From NCBI GenBank assembly GCA_963970005.1, contig CAXAMN010025672.1:381431-445430 (forward strand): a DNA stretch of 64,000 nucleotides, in the 5' to 3' direction. The position numbers and the translations under genes were made by a program. Shown here in pieces: positions 1 through 12,200 of this stretch. Below the pieces are notes generated by a model. It was not told the DNA's origin, did not search any database, and saw only the letters and a list, made by a program, of their open reading frames with translations. Every line of letters starts with the position of its first letter. The stretch's first letter is position 1. Source of the DNA: Durusdinium trenchii (lineage: Eukaryota > Sar > Dinophyceae > Suessiales > Symbiodiniaceae).

Positions 1-132
1 GTAGCGTTCTTGCTCCTAGTAGCGATGCCAGGAGCCCCTAGTAGCGTCCTTGCTCCTAGTAGTACGGCCAGGAGCCCCTAGTAAGCGTTCTTGCTCCTAG
101 GAGCGATGCCGGGAGCCCCTGGTAGCGTCCTT
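1..132. repeat. Satellite-like repeat, GTAGCGTCCTTGCTCCTAGT family
   Basis: Alternating units of tagcgtccttgctcctagta and gcgatgccaggagcccctag; at least five half-units, each the other's partial inverse (CTCCTAGTAG / CTAGTAGC, GGAGCCCCTA). In the last intron of gene B. Other copies at 17.3, 18.9, 39.6 and 58.1 kb. Confidence 0.8.
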
Positions 133-229
133 GTTTCATTTTCGGTGGTCAACCAAGGATACCTTAACCGGGCAAACACGCTGGCGCGCCGGGAGCAGCT
201 CGTGCCGTTCTTCACCAAGTGGCCAAAAC

Positions 230-276
230 CATGGCATGCACCGCCTTTGCCGTGAGCAACACCGCCACCGTATCAC
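230..276 (-). CDS. Gene B exon, after EF-hand (DTVAVLLTAKAVHAM)
   Basis: 47 nt, acceptor gttcag|GTG, GT donor after GCCATG. Aligns with SDTVATLLATKALQEM of gene A, with the 3' border at the same codon. The last exon of gene B is outside the window. Confidence 0.85.
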
Positions 277-3200
277 CTGAACGGCAAGTTCCAGCGACGG
301 ACCGGCTGGGAAGCTTTTTTCACCACAAGATCCGGGCCACCCCGGAAAAAGGAACACTATCTGATCCTATCTATTCTCTATCTATCTGATGCAAAAGACC
401 TTGAGAAACGTACCAACATCCATCAACATCCTATGCTTGTGGCCTTGAGGCTTTGGAATCTTTGAGAGGACTCATCTGGCAGCCAACCCACAAGTCTTCT
501 TGAAACATGATCGGATATTCGGACGTCGATGTAGCGATGACACACACACACACACCATCAAATGAGGAGTCAAGCCCCGATCCCCAAACCCACCGAAACC
601 CCTTCAGGCAGCTCCCGCCCGGGGGGGCGTCCGACGTCTCCGTCTTCCGTCTTCCATGGAACGGGTTTGGGACCGCCACCTGCTTCAAAGCCAAGAGGCG
701 CTTCGTGAGTTCTCCTCGGATCTTCAAAAGGCCCTGAACCAACTCGGTGACGTTGAGGGTGCTGGTGCCATCTGCATCAATCACCTGCCAGGTAGCGGTG
801 ATCTTGGCCGTGGTGACAAAAGGCGCCACGGTTGCCATAGCCACAACAGGTGCGATAGGTGGAAGATCTATGTGGATATCCTGAGTGGTTGTCATGATCG
901 TCGATCCGGCAATTTTGATTTGTATGGTTATCATCAGTTATCATCTTACAGATTTCTGATGCTACATCATTCATACTGTTGTGGGTGTGGTTCAAAAGAG
1001 AGGACCTGGAATGACCCTGGAAGGAATGCCCCTGCGATGGACCACCAGGGAGGTCAACCTGCGATGTTTTATTTTTAGAGGGTCCAATTCTTGACTCACA
1101 GCCAACTACTGAATGAACACCAATCACGTCTAGAAAGGCCTCTTGATCTCCACCACCTTTCAATGCCTTCTGCCCTCACAACACCGGTCGGGTCACCGCG
1201 GTCGGCCGCGTCGCCCGGAAGAAGGTCGGTCGGACCTCGAAAAGATTGGCACGATCTGCTGGAAGGTCTAAGTCATTCATGAGCTGTTGCACCCGCTGAT
1301 CCTGAAAGAAGAGGCTGCCCACCATCGGACAGGCTTTTAAGGGTGGGTTTGCATGGACCATGATGCTAAAGCTTCCGTACACCCCTTGGAGAGTCATATA
1401 GAGGAGCACACATACATTCAATCAATACATATTGTTGGGTTGGGTTTGCATTTCGAGTCTTCAACGTGGTGCAACCAGGTGCGCAACTTGGGAAGGATCT
1501 TTCTGCGACGCAAAGTCATGTTGCTTCATTCTGTGCATCTACATCTTGAATGAATAAGTGTACAATATATGATGTTATTGACTCACACGCACACCAGTCA
1601 TTCAAGGTGTAACAACACCAATTGGGGATGTCGAAGAAACCATATGGTTTTCCCTTGCTTGTCAATCTGCACATCAGGGTATACCAGTGAGTCACCCGTT
1701 TTCGCGCTTTCCTGCCACCAGCTGCTGCAAAAAGCCGAGAGTATCTATGTGCCAGCTCAGGTTGTTCAGCTCAAACACGACCGTTGATGGGACGGAAGAT
1801 CGAAGCACCCGCAATGAACTCAAACACCGCCAATTCCATCTCATCCCATCCTATTCACTTTCCACAACATCTTCATCCTGCTCTGGGAGATGCTGGAGGA
1901 AGTTTCATGGAGGCAAACCAACGAGCACCTGTGGGAACCATATGAACATCTACTGAAGAGTCCAAAGAATGTGGATTCGATGACTCTCCATCCTCACCTA
2001 TTGTCCAACGAGAAAGGACAAAGGACCACACGTTACCACAGCCGGTTCTTCGCGAACCGTAACCGTCCACGCGGGGACGTTCATCCCGGAGGACGGTCCT
2101 GAATCACCAGGAGAAAGAGCTCTTTGGTGATGGCCTCAGGTGCTCCACGGTGCGAAACCGCAGACCGGTCACGGTCCTTGGTTGTTCGGTCCTCCGTCAT
2201 CGTCGCATGGTCCGGGGGCCCAGGTCAGTTTGGACATCAAATCTTGCAAACTACTCAACATAGCATGATCAGCTGCACTGATTCTGGGAAGTGTATCTTA
2301 CATCCAGTGGCTGATATGGTGAAATGGTGTGATCAAATGCAAGATAGATATCATATCAGCAAAAACATTAAAACGTTCACAACGAAGCCCCACTGTAGTT
2401 GACAGTGCGTCAAGTCCTTCAACAAACAACACCCTCCCGCCACGCCCTATTAAATATACGAAATATAGTATATCAGAATCATAGTCGTTACAGAAAACCT
2501 CAGCCCTACAATGCCCAATCCACCATTCTTGGTCCCCACATCTGGAAGGATTGGGATCGCATTCCAAGCAACAGTCCCAGTGGCCCAGCCCACCTCGAAC
2601 AAGTTGTGAAAGAAAAGCACCCCCGAAAAGAAAAACCACCTTCGAAGCGTCCTTGGACGAGCCACGATGGTGTCCGAAATGTCGTCATCCAGGAAGGTAC
2701 CGCTGTTGAGTCTCAGGTCTAAGTTCTTGATGGTCACACGATCCTCAGAGTGTCTGAGCCTGGAGCCAAAAAATCTTCCTGCAGCCTGCTCAACGATGGG
2801 GGTTCCCCATTTGGGGGACTCATGACTCCGTGACCAATGCGTTTTTGTTGGGTTGACCGGTTGATGTGGCTTGACCACGCTTGGCCAACACAAACCTCAG
2901 AAACTGACCTGGCTTGAAGGGGGGCCTGCCCCCCATGGCCAATACCTTGCATATATAAGTCAAAGCTTCTTGAACTCCCAGTGCCCACCAAGACTCCCCT
3001 TCGTCTCGGTCATAGAAGACACGGTGTGCCTGCCAAGCGCACGTTTGGGCTGCTGCAAGCTGTTGCTTCCAAAATGGGAGAAAGCCATGTAGAATCTGCT
3101 CTGATCTAGACTGAGTTCACCGTTGAAAAGACTATCACCCTGTGCAAACCGGCGCATTCCCATCAGGCCCACGACACGATCCTCTGCGAACTTCTTGAGA

Positions 3201-6200
3201 AGTTCACCTCATGAGCCAAGTGGTGGAAGCAAAAATGTAAACAGACTTGGGCAATATCTTGGTTTATTCCTTCGTAGTGTCCAAATGCTTTCCATCTCGC
3301 TAGCCAACAAAGAGGGTGTTTCATCTCGTCCTTTGTTGGGGAGTTGACGTTTATCAGGCCTTGTAGCTTCTTGGGTCTTCTTTTGATTACTCCCAACATG
3401 AAACAACAACAAAAACGATTGCCTGTTGCATTTGCGAATTGTAGCATGTCTCAAACAATCAAGCAAGTATGAAGAGAGAAGGCTAGCACTGTCGAGGCCA
3501 GGGTTTGAGCAATGGTTGCCTCTCATCCAAACCTTCTTGTTGTCTGACCGACTCGTTGTTCAATCAATACAGTCCATAAGTAAAATACTGTATTGCTACA
3601 ACCCAAAGGAATACATGACCCATCATGACCCCAACTCCTACATCCTTTCCCCAGGTCAACCACCCCAATCGTGTTAGGCAACATATAGCAGTCCCAAACA
3701 GTTCGTGTCTTTGGACCCCCCCCGAAGAACCCATGCAGAAAGCACCGTGCTTCTCCCCACACCGTTCGCTTGCGCTGGACCGACCGATCGTCAGTCGTCC
3801 CATGGACCGCGCCGCGCTACCGCGCGCCACCGCGCGGCCACCGAGCGGCGGGTGGTGCGCGCAATGCGGATGGATTCCCGAGAATATTGCTCAGCAGTGG
3901 AGACCTCGGTCTCCTGAAGGTGCCGAGCGTTTTGCGGCAGCGGAAAACGCTGCCAGGGCTGGCTGGATGTCAGGGGGGTCTTCGTTGAGATCGACACTTA
4001 ATTGAATGGACGCTGATGTCAGGCCCAGCTAAGCCGTTGTTCTGGGCCCCTTCCCGGTCCTTGGCTGCACGCATTGTAATGTCCACATAAACCTTAGCAT
4101 GCAGCACACATCATGGACAGCAGCCGACTTTAGTCGGCCCAGTTGTTCAAGCGCTCCTTCATGATCCTTCCAATACCTGTCAAGATTTCTGAAGTTTTCG
4201 TTAGCCATGCATGTCAGTATGATTCAGTATGCTGTTTCTTCCCAGGCTACCATGCTCACTGCTGACTTTTCTGAAACCATATGGCCAAACGGGGTGACTT
4301 ACCGTGTCTCGCCACCGAGGGTGAAACAATGTGTTGATAGTTGAATCAATGCTGTCTGAGCGTCCGCCAGAATGACGTTGAAGATTCCTGTTGGCGATTC
4401 GATCAAATCATGACGTACTCAAGGTAAATTAAAGCCTTTGCGACAGTCAAACAGGGATTACAAAACTTGCAAAAGAAAACAGTCACCTGTGATGATGCAT
4501 GATTCTTGGGCCCATGGTATTGCTTGCTCGACCCAGGACTCTGGACACCCAATGCTTCATCTGATCACCTATATAATATATATATATATAATCAGGGACG
4601 ATGAAGCACATTAAGTTGTTTGGTTCATTGCAGAACAGTTGCTATAGTCTAGCGAGAACGTCAGGAAGTCAGGATTTGCATACTGGAGCCAAAAGAATCT
4701 GGTGGGTTCTATGCGCATGAGTCTCGCGCTCTCTCAGTCTCTGTCTTTCTCGCTCTCTCTCTCTCTATATATATGTGCATAATATATAGATATGTACTGT
4801 ACATCTTTAGACCCTGCACAGAATGCAAACACTCACATGCAAATCCCGCCGAGCATCCTAAAGACACCAGCATGCAGCTCAAGACCTGGGCTTCTCGACG
4901 CGTGATGTGTATATTGGGTCATGGGTCTATCTATCCTATTACCACTAACGGTGGATGATAACGGTTAGGAAAGGCCTTGTTTCAAACATAGTGATAATTG
5001 TTTACGGTAATAGGACAGACCCAATCTGTGTATACTAGATGGTTGCAATTGGTTGCATGATGGGACCAAAAAGGTGTCCTGGGCCGTCGGGCCTGATATT
5101 TCATGATTGGTCAGCTCCGCAGGTCTTATGACGGACAAACACTCAAAATGACCGCAGGGCGAAACTGCAGAGATTCTTGTTACTAATAGCAAATTAGCTA
5201 CAAATAGCGATGCCATTGTTGCTAGTAGCGATGCCCTTTGTTACAAGTAGCTTCTTATTACTATTTGATACTATTTGTAATCTTGTAATATCTTGCAATC
5301 CATTTCTAGATCACAATAAACGGACAAGGCAAGGAAAACAACATCCTCGACAACGCATGGTAAACTGGGTCCGGCGTAAGGAGCTTGCAAAATCCCTTGC
5401 ATCCTTTTTATGAACAAAATGGGTGTGTACCGCGGAAGAGGAGACCCCCGGCCGTGGCTCCCATGAGCCATGGGTCGTGAACCATGTGACCTTCGGCAGG
5501 GTAACAAGGGCTCTTCATTCAACAAGGGGTATTGTCAGTATTGTAGTCTTGAAGAGGAACATATTTCTCGCAATGTAGACGTAGACTGTTGCCAGTTGGT
5601 TAAATAAAATAACATATGATGATATGTGAAACATGATTTCAGATCATTTCAGCATGTTCTTTTTGATCAAGAGCTAAGTCTACCATGAGGTCTTCGTTGT
5701 TCAAAGGGGTCCATGTGCTTCCGCATCGTCGGTCGTCCTTTCTTCGTCTCTCATTTTGCTGCGGCGCATAGAAGATCGCAAAGGACCAACCCAGCTTAGT
5801 GGAGAGCACAGCAGCGATAGGCAGGCCTGCGATGGGCACTCGTTTTTACCGGCGATGACCCATCTGTTGGAGCGTCCCAGCGGTGGGACTCCAACGGATC
5901 TAGAGCGTCTGATAGAGCATGGATCTTCGAGACGGTTTGAGACAAACGAGAGGGGTGGTGAAACTGGTCACTTGTGAGACAGATGTTTTCTGCTCATCTA
6001 CAAAGGCCCTTCCAAGGAATTCTGTGTGATTGTGCCTACCAAAAATGAATCGGAACAGTGCTTGGGATCTTGCATGTCCAGGCTTCTTCAGCAAGTAAAC
6101 ATTTCTTGGTATGGCAGGCAGCACCCACAACCTCGTCACCACAACCAAGTGGACCCACAACTTTCGCTCCACTTGGTGGCATGGAGCCCAAAGCACCCGG

Positions 6201-9200
6201 CGAGAAAGTAAAACAACTCCAGATCCCACATTCTTCTTGTAGTTTTGAGCCTGATACCTTTCCCAATCCTCAAGCTTTCAAGGTGCTCGAACTCCCAAAT
6301 CCACATGTTCTCTTGACTTCGTTTCGGTCGTCGTCTTCTTCCCGCTCCGGGCTCGATGTAATGTCGAACCCTCCGGTTCCACCGCGGGGGCCATATGTGT
6401 ATGTATTGCCACACCACCCCGGAAAAGGAAAGTAGTTGGAGCTACCAGCTGCTTCCAAATGGGTCACCAGGCAAACAACATCAAACAACCCCAATTACAC
6501 TACTATACACATCTATACACTACTTATCCATTGAGTACTCATTGGAAGCACCAGGTAGGGCTGGTGTCTTTCTTTGCCGCGCCTGAATCGGCGAAGCATT
6601 CGCCCGAGAAGCAGCGGAAGGCGGTGAACATGGACCTGGCGATGCGATCGTGCCAGGATTCTTGAATCCCATCACAGAACATTGGGAACTCAGTTCAGGT
6701 ATTATGCTGAAGGCCTTTCCTGCAGTGTCATGTCCGTTCGTACGGTGTCGAGTCGAAAGGCATAGTCTCGACGCTCAATTAAATACCAGGCGCCTCTATA
6801 TCTGATCATCGCCCGAAAGTCTACCCTGAGATTCGCCTCCCGTAAAGGTGCCGTAGAGGCTGGAATCCATTTTGGGACGGGGTCCTTGCCAGTATCACTT
6901 GCTTGTACACGTGGCCGTATCCCCTCTATAGCAATCAGTATCAAACAACCAACCAATTATCACAATATATATAATATTACATAATATATAACAATAACAT
7001 ATAACCAAACACCATCTATGCTGGAATCTTCCTGCTGGGTCCCTCTTGCAGAAGGCTTCAGCTTGCCCATTCACTCCTTTCGATCTCAAATGATGGCCCA
7101 GAAAGGCGTTTGTCCGAAGCTGGTGCTTGTGGCGAAGAAAAGAATGAAAGACCGACACAACAAACCCAAACACTCCATGGGACTGGCATATTTTCTGATT
7201 AGATGGGGTGATTGATTCCGGGTCACAATGTATTCCAGTCCCATGGGCTGTGTCCGTGAAAAAAGACACAACAACGGCAGCAACAACACATAAACTTCAA
7301 CGTGTCACGTTTATTGTTTTTGTTGCACCTTTCTTGAAATCTGCAGACCCTCACCTGGCAGCCTGGCACAAGAACAACAACGGCAACGACAACATAAAAA
7401 ACAACGTGTCGAGACGACCCGACCTGGGGATGTTGTTGAAGTGCCCTTGGAGATCCAACTCCGCCGTCCGCTCGTCGCGGCCCAAGGTCATCGTCGCGAA
7501 GCCAGAGATCACGTAAAGCACCTGCATGACGGAAGTGACCGTGGAACGTGGACGATATACAAACGGCAGAACGGCACAACGAGCTTGGTCAAGCCTGTGA
7601 GAGGAAACATACATGAAATCGTGATGCAAAATAACAGAGTTCATATGTTACGTCAGATTACAAAGCAGTTCTATAGGTTCGCAGGCACTGGGGACTGGGG
7701 AGGGAAAACATGTAAAGCCAGCAAGGAGCAGGCAGGAAGGCGTAATCAGCAATCAACCCACAGTCCCTGTCTATAGAGACCGTGCCTCTGCCATTTGCTG
7801 ATGCAGCCAATGGAAGTCCGGAAATCCATTTGTGTGTGTACATATTTATCATGTTTCTTCCGGTATCATGGTGCCCGCACATCAGTTTAAGGGAAGTGGT
7901 ATTAGCGGAGCTGACGTAGTGTTCGCCGCATTTCACTGCTCTCTCCTTTTGTCTTCAAAGGAAGAACTGTGATTTGTCTGCTATGCTCTGTTGAAAGAGC
8001 ATCTCCGAATCACCTGATGAGCTGTCAACAGCCTGCCGTGTCTGCCAAGGCGCGGCAAAAAGCAATGCAAAGGACAGCAACAACCTGGGCACAGGCAACG
8101 AGCCGGCATAAAAAAAACACGGGGCGTAATGGGAAAGTACAGCCCTCACCTCGCAGAAGAATGGTGTCCAACTTCCAATAACCTTTGGTTGTTCACCAAA
8201 CAAGAGTCTGAGACACACACTTGTTGAAAAAAATGAAACAAGTACTTGTGAAAAGCATTCCCTTTTTGCTCTTCCCAGTGAAGATCGCTCGGAAGTGACG
8301 CATTCTGACACAAGCAACTTCTCAAGGACACATGTCACTAGAACATGTGAAACTCGACCTTATTTGCTCTTAGCCGCCCCGTCTTCCGGTGGTCGAAAAA
8401 TGTCGAACATATACCCATTTCTTCGTGTGATCGTTGAATAACAAAACACTTCGGAATTCTTTTGTTTCATTTCTACTTTCGTTTCGTACGCACCGTAAGC
8501 TGGTCCACTTGCTCACCGGCAGGGCCCTGAGACGCGCAAAGCAGGCGCTGAGAACGTGGCGTGCGCATGCCAGCCACCAGGCCCTTCACCATCAAACGGA
8601 GCTCCTAAACAAGCGGACGTCAAAGCACTGAGGTTCTGGCAAATGAACACTGGCCGCCTGCCACAATAGTCCCAGCTCCAAAGTATCTGTTGACATGGTT
8701 GACATGTCACTCAATCCCCCCAAAGAGGCTACGATTCCTTTGTCCCTGCTTGTGGGTGCTCATTTCCCCTCTCCAAGCCCCGCAAGGAGACGTCCTTCAT
8801 GTAGTTCAGGCGGAAGACTTTCCTGAGAGCCATGATGACAAGGACAAAATCACGCTGCCTCCGTGTAACGGCTGGTGAAACCATCCAAACTTGTCGAGGT
8901 TCTGATTAAAAGCCTCTACCGAGCCTCTACCTCCTAAGAGTTCCGATACAAATGTCATAGCCAAACCAGTAAGCGCAGGAACAACAACGGAGCAAACGAT
9001 GTTCTGCTGACACAGACCAGTTGAAAACCTCCAGTCGACCTGCACTAGTGAAGAGACATCTACCCAGAGATGTTGGGTGAACCCATCTCGGCATCCGAGA
9101 TGTGTCAACCATTTGAGACTGCAAGTCCCATCAGGTGGGTCTCCCGGATGGCGGGTCTCCGGCCCGGTGCCGAAGGCTCTGGAGGGGTGCCACCCTCCGG

Positions 9201-12200
9201 AGTCACAGGACGGGGTGCACGAACTTTGGGTGCCCAGACTTCCACTCAGGACTAAACACCACCCCTGGCTGGTGACTCCTGGCTGGAAGAATTATGATGA
9301 TGTTGGATGTGGGCAGAAAAACCAAAGCCTGGGACCGACAGGGTTTAGTCTGCTCTTTGACCAGTGGGTTTGCCACGCTTGCTTGGAGAATAGCGGCTTG
9401 ATGCTTCACAACCTCTTGCAGAAATATCCCCAACTCCAACTCCAATGTCCGTCCGATGGGATGCATTCTCCTTGGACTGACCCACCGTTTAGCCATCAAT
9501 CTGAAACCGGTCATTTGCTTGCTCAAAGATCTCAAAGGATACCTGGATGACCCAAACTGTGGATCCATCCCACAGCATGCACATGTCCCAACGCAAGCAG
9601 CCCTCTGCCCCTCTTCTCCGCTGCACCAGGCGTCACCACCCGCACCAAGCGGATGAGGCGACAGAACCGCAACAAAGAGGCACCAAACATGTCCTCAGCC
9701 AACACATCACGCAGCTTTTCTTCCAACATTTCCATGTTCAAATGATCCAAGTTGGAGCTTACTACATCTGATTCGACCCCAACTGGGAAGCTGTCTGAGT
9801 TGTCCACAAGATCCGCCTACCCTTTCGGACCAAGCCGCTGCATCTTGCTCAGTGCCTGCCAGCTGGAAGACCACATCTGTGACGGCCTAAGCATGCAGCA
9901 CTCAAGATTCTTCAGACGGTCCAAACGGCCACTGGGTGGAACCACCTGAGCCATGCGGTTGTGAAAACCCTCGACTCGTCACAACCCCTAATTACGAGAC
10001 TCCCACCACATGTTGGAGCCGAAATCTCTGAGTCACCATCTGCTGTTACCAAACGTCAAAAGGTCCCCTGAAAGGAGAGGCCCCTTCAGAAATCCCCTCA
10101 TTCGGCCTCTTTTTCGCCAAGGCTCCCTTTTTTGGGAGGCCGAATGGCAGGAATGGCCGCCGAGAAAAGAAGAATGCTTACTTCTTTGGCAAACAATTTT
10201 GATTGACATGACAAACCGTGCCTGTTATAATCCCGGAAGTATACGATCTTATATATTTTGTTGTTGTCATTTTTTTGTTTTACATTGTTTTAGGCAGGGG
10301 TATTCTTTTAAAAACATCGTCATGCATGTTGCATCCTCCAAATCCCTTGCTTAAGAGAAACAAAGGATGAGCCGAACCCCTCACCAAAAAATAGAACTCA
10401 ACCACGAATGCAATTGATCCCTTAGTTCATCCACTTCTACCACTGAGCTCGGCAACTGTCTGTGATCCAACTCCCTCCTGCTTTCCCCTTCACAGGTCCA
10501 CATTGGAACCCCCAAAACCACTGTATAGGTCATAAAGGAACATGGTCGGCAGTGGTCCACGGGTCTCCCAGGGTCCAAGCGGTGACTGAAGCTCAGCGGA
10601 ACCGACATGTTGAGGCTCTGATCGATGAGGAACCACTCCGATGAACACATAGAAGTGCATGGCACCATTATGTTCGTAGATAAAAGTTTTAATCCACTTC
10701 CACGTTAGCGAGACAGAGGGTATTTCACAAGTTGAAGGGAAATAACACACACAGACCCCGCCGCATCCTGCGCCGCATTCCATCCCTTGTCCGAGCACCG
10801 TGAGCACCAGGAACATGTCGAAGAGGTTCCTGAGTGAGCACCCGGGGCTCCATGGCAACAACAAAAAACCTTAAACAATCTTAAACAACACAGTGTTCAG
10901 TGCAACCAACAACGACAAATGTGTCATGGAACCTTGGGTGCCTTTGCCAAGCAAAAAGGCACAAGAACTGCAACACTCCCTAGAATCATCATGGAAGTGG
11001 ATGGCATGGCCCCTTGGATGACTATTTCCTCTACAGTTTTTCACATCCATAATGATTTCAGGAAGTGTATAAATTAAAGTGACTTGTGATGTTCGGGCTG
11101 CCAAGCCTTTTTTGGTACTCCCCATTCATGCATTGCGTCTGCTTCGTTCCGGTGCTCATCAACCCGTGGCATTGCCAGAAACACTTTTTTTTAAATCAAC
11201 CAAAGGAAGGGGGACCCCGGGAAGACCAAATGTTGATCCTCAGGCATATGATCTTGTATGTGCTTCTCATCAACATGTGCAGAAAAAAAAAAAAAAAAAC
11301 AAGTCCGTTCATCCAAAAAAAGAGTGTTTCCCATCTCAAGTCATTTGGTTCCTTCATGTTCCTTCTCTGCTAGCTTAGGGTAGCCACCTTGGGGAGGTTT
11401 ATCCTGTTTATGGTATCACGGCACCAGCCGAGACTACAAGGGGTGCAAGGGTTTAATGAAGTAAAGTAAAGTAAATCACAGCCGGGTCTACCTGACACTT
11501 GCAAAAGCCCAAGACTCCAATGTACGTCAGGTCCGCAAAAGAACTGCTGACAGCCGGACAGCGAGAATCGCACAACACATTCCAAGACCAGCAAGACTGC
11601 CTAAGTCGTCTTGCGGAGTCTCGTGGATCCACGATTGACCAAGAATTGATATACACATATATATATATATGACATGTAAATAATGGACAACTTACCTTAC
11701 ATTGACACCTGAAACCACTGAAACCACCCAATTTAGGTAAATTTGCCAGTTCCATGGCTCTTGGGAAGGCTCAAAGGGCTATGGAAACACCAATGCATCA
11801 TCAAACTGGAAGACTCTTCAACCACCGCAAGAGAGGGACGAATATGCCAGTCCCATATAGATTGTCTGGGAAACACCCCCAAAATACATAAATGTGTGTC
11901 CACCAGAGGTGGCTTTATTCTAGAAATCATCAAACTTGAAAAAAAGTATGTTTAAAAAAACAAACCAAAAAGGCACAAGCAAAACAAAGAGCAACCAAGA
12001 AAGCAACCAAAAATGCAACCAAAAACACACAAGCAGAACAAAGAGCAATCAAGAAAACATAAAAATAATGCAACCAAAAAACACAAGCAAAACACAAAGG
12101 GTAGTTTGGGGGGGCCGGGTAGGGTTAGTACTGGACAAGGGTCTTTTCTGGCGCCGGGTCAAATGTCGCACTTTTGGTCGTTTTTTCCCGGCGCCGGGTC

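Larger units (their letters stand above)
277..5767 (-). other. Introns in the 3' half of gene B
   Basis: Between the small exons lie introns of about 300-900 bp: an AC/GT microsatellite at 541-555, a (TA)n run near 4,570-4,590, a (CT)n run near 4,730-4,770 and a degenerate satellite at 5,172. I see no other gene. Confidence 0.6.
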
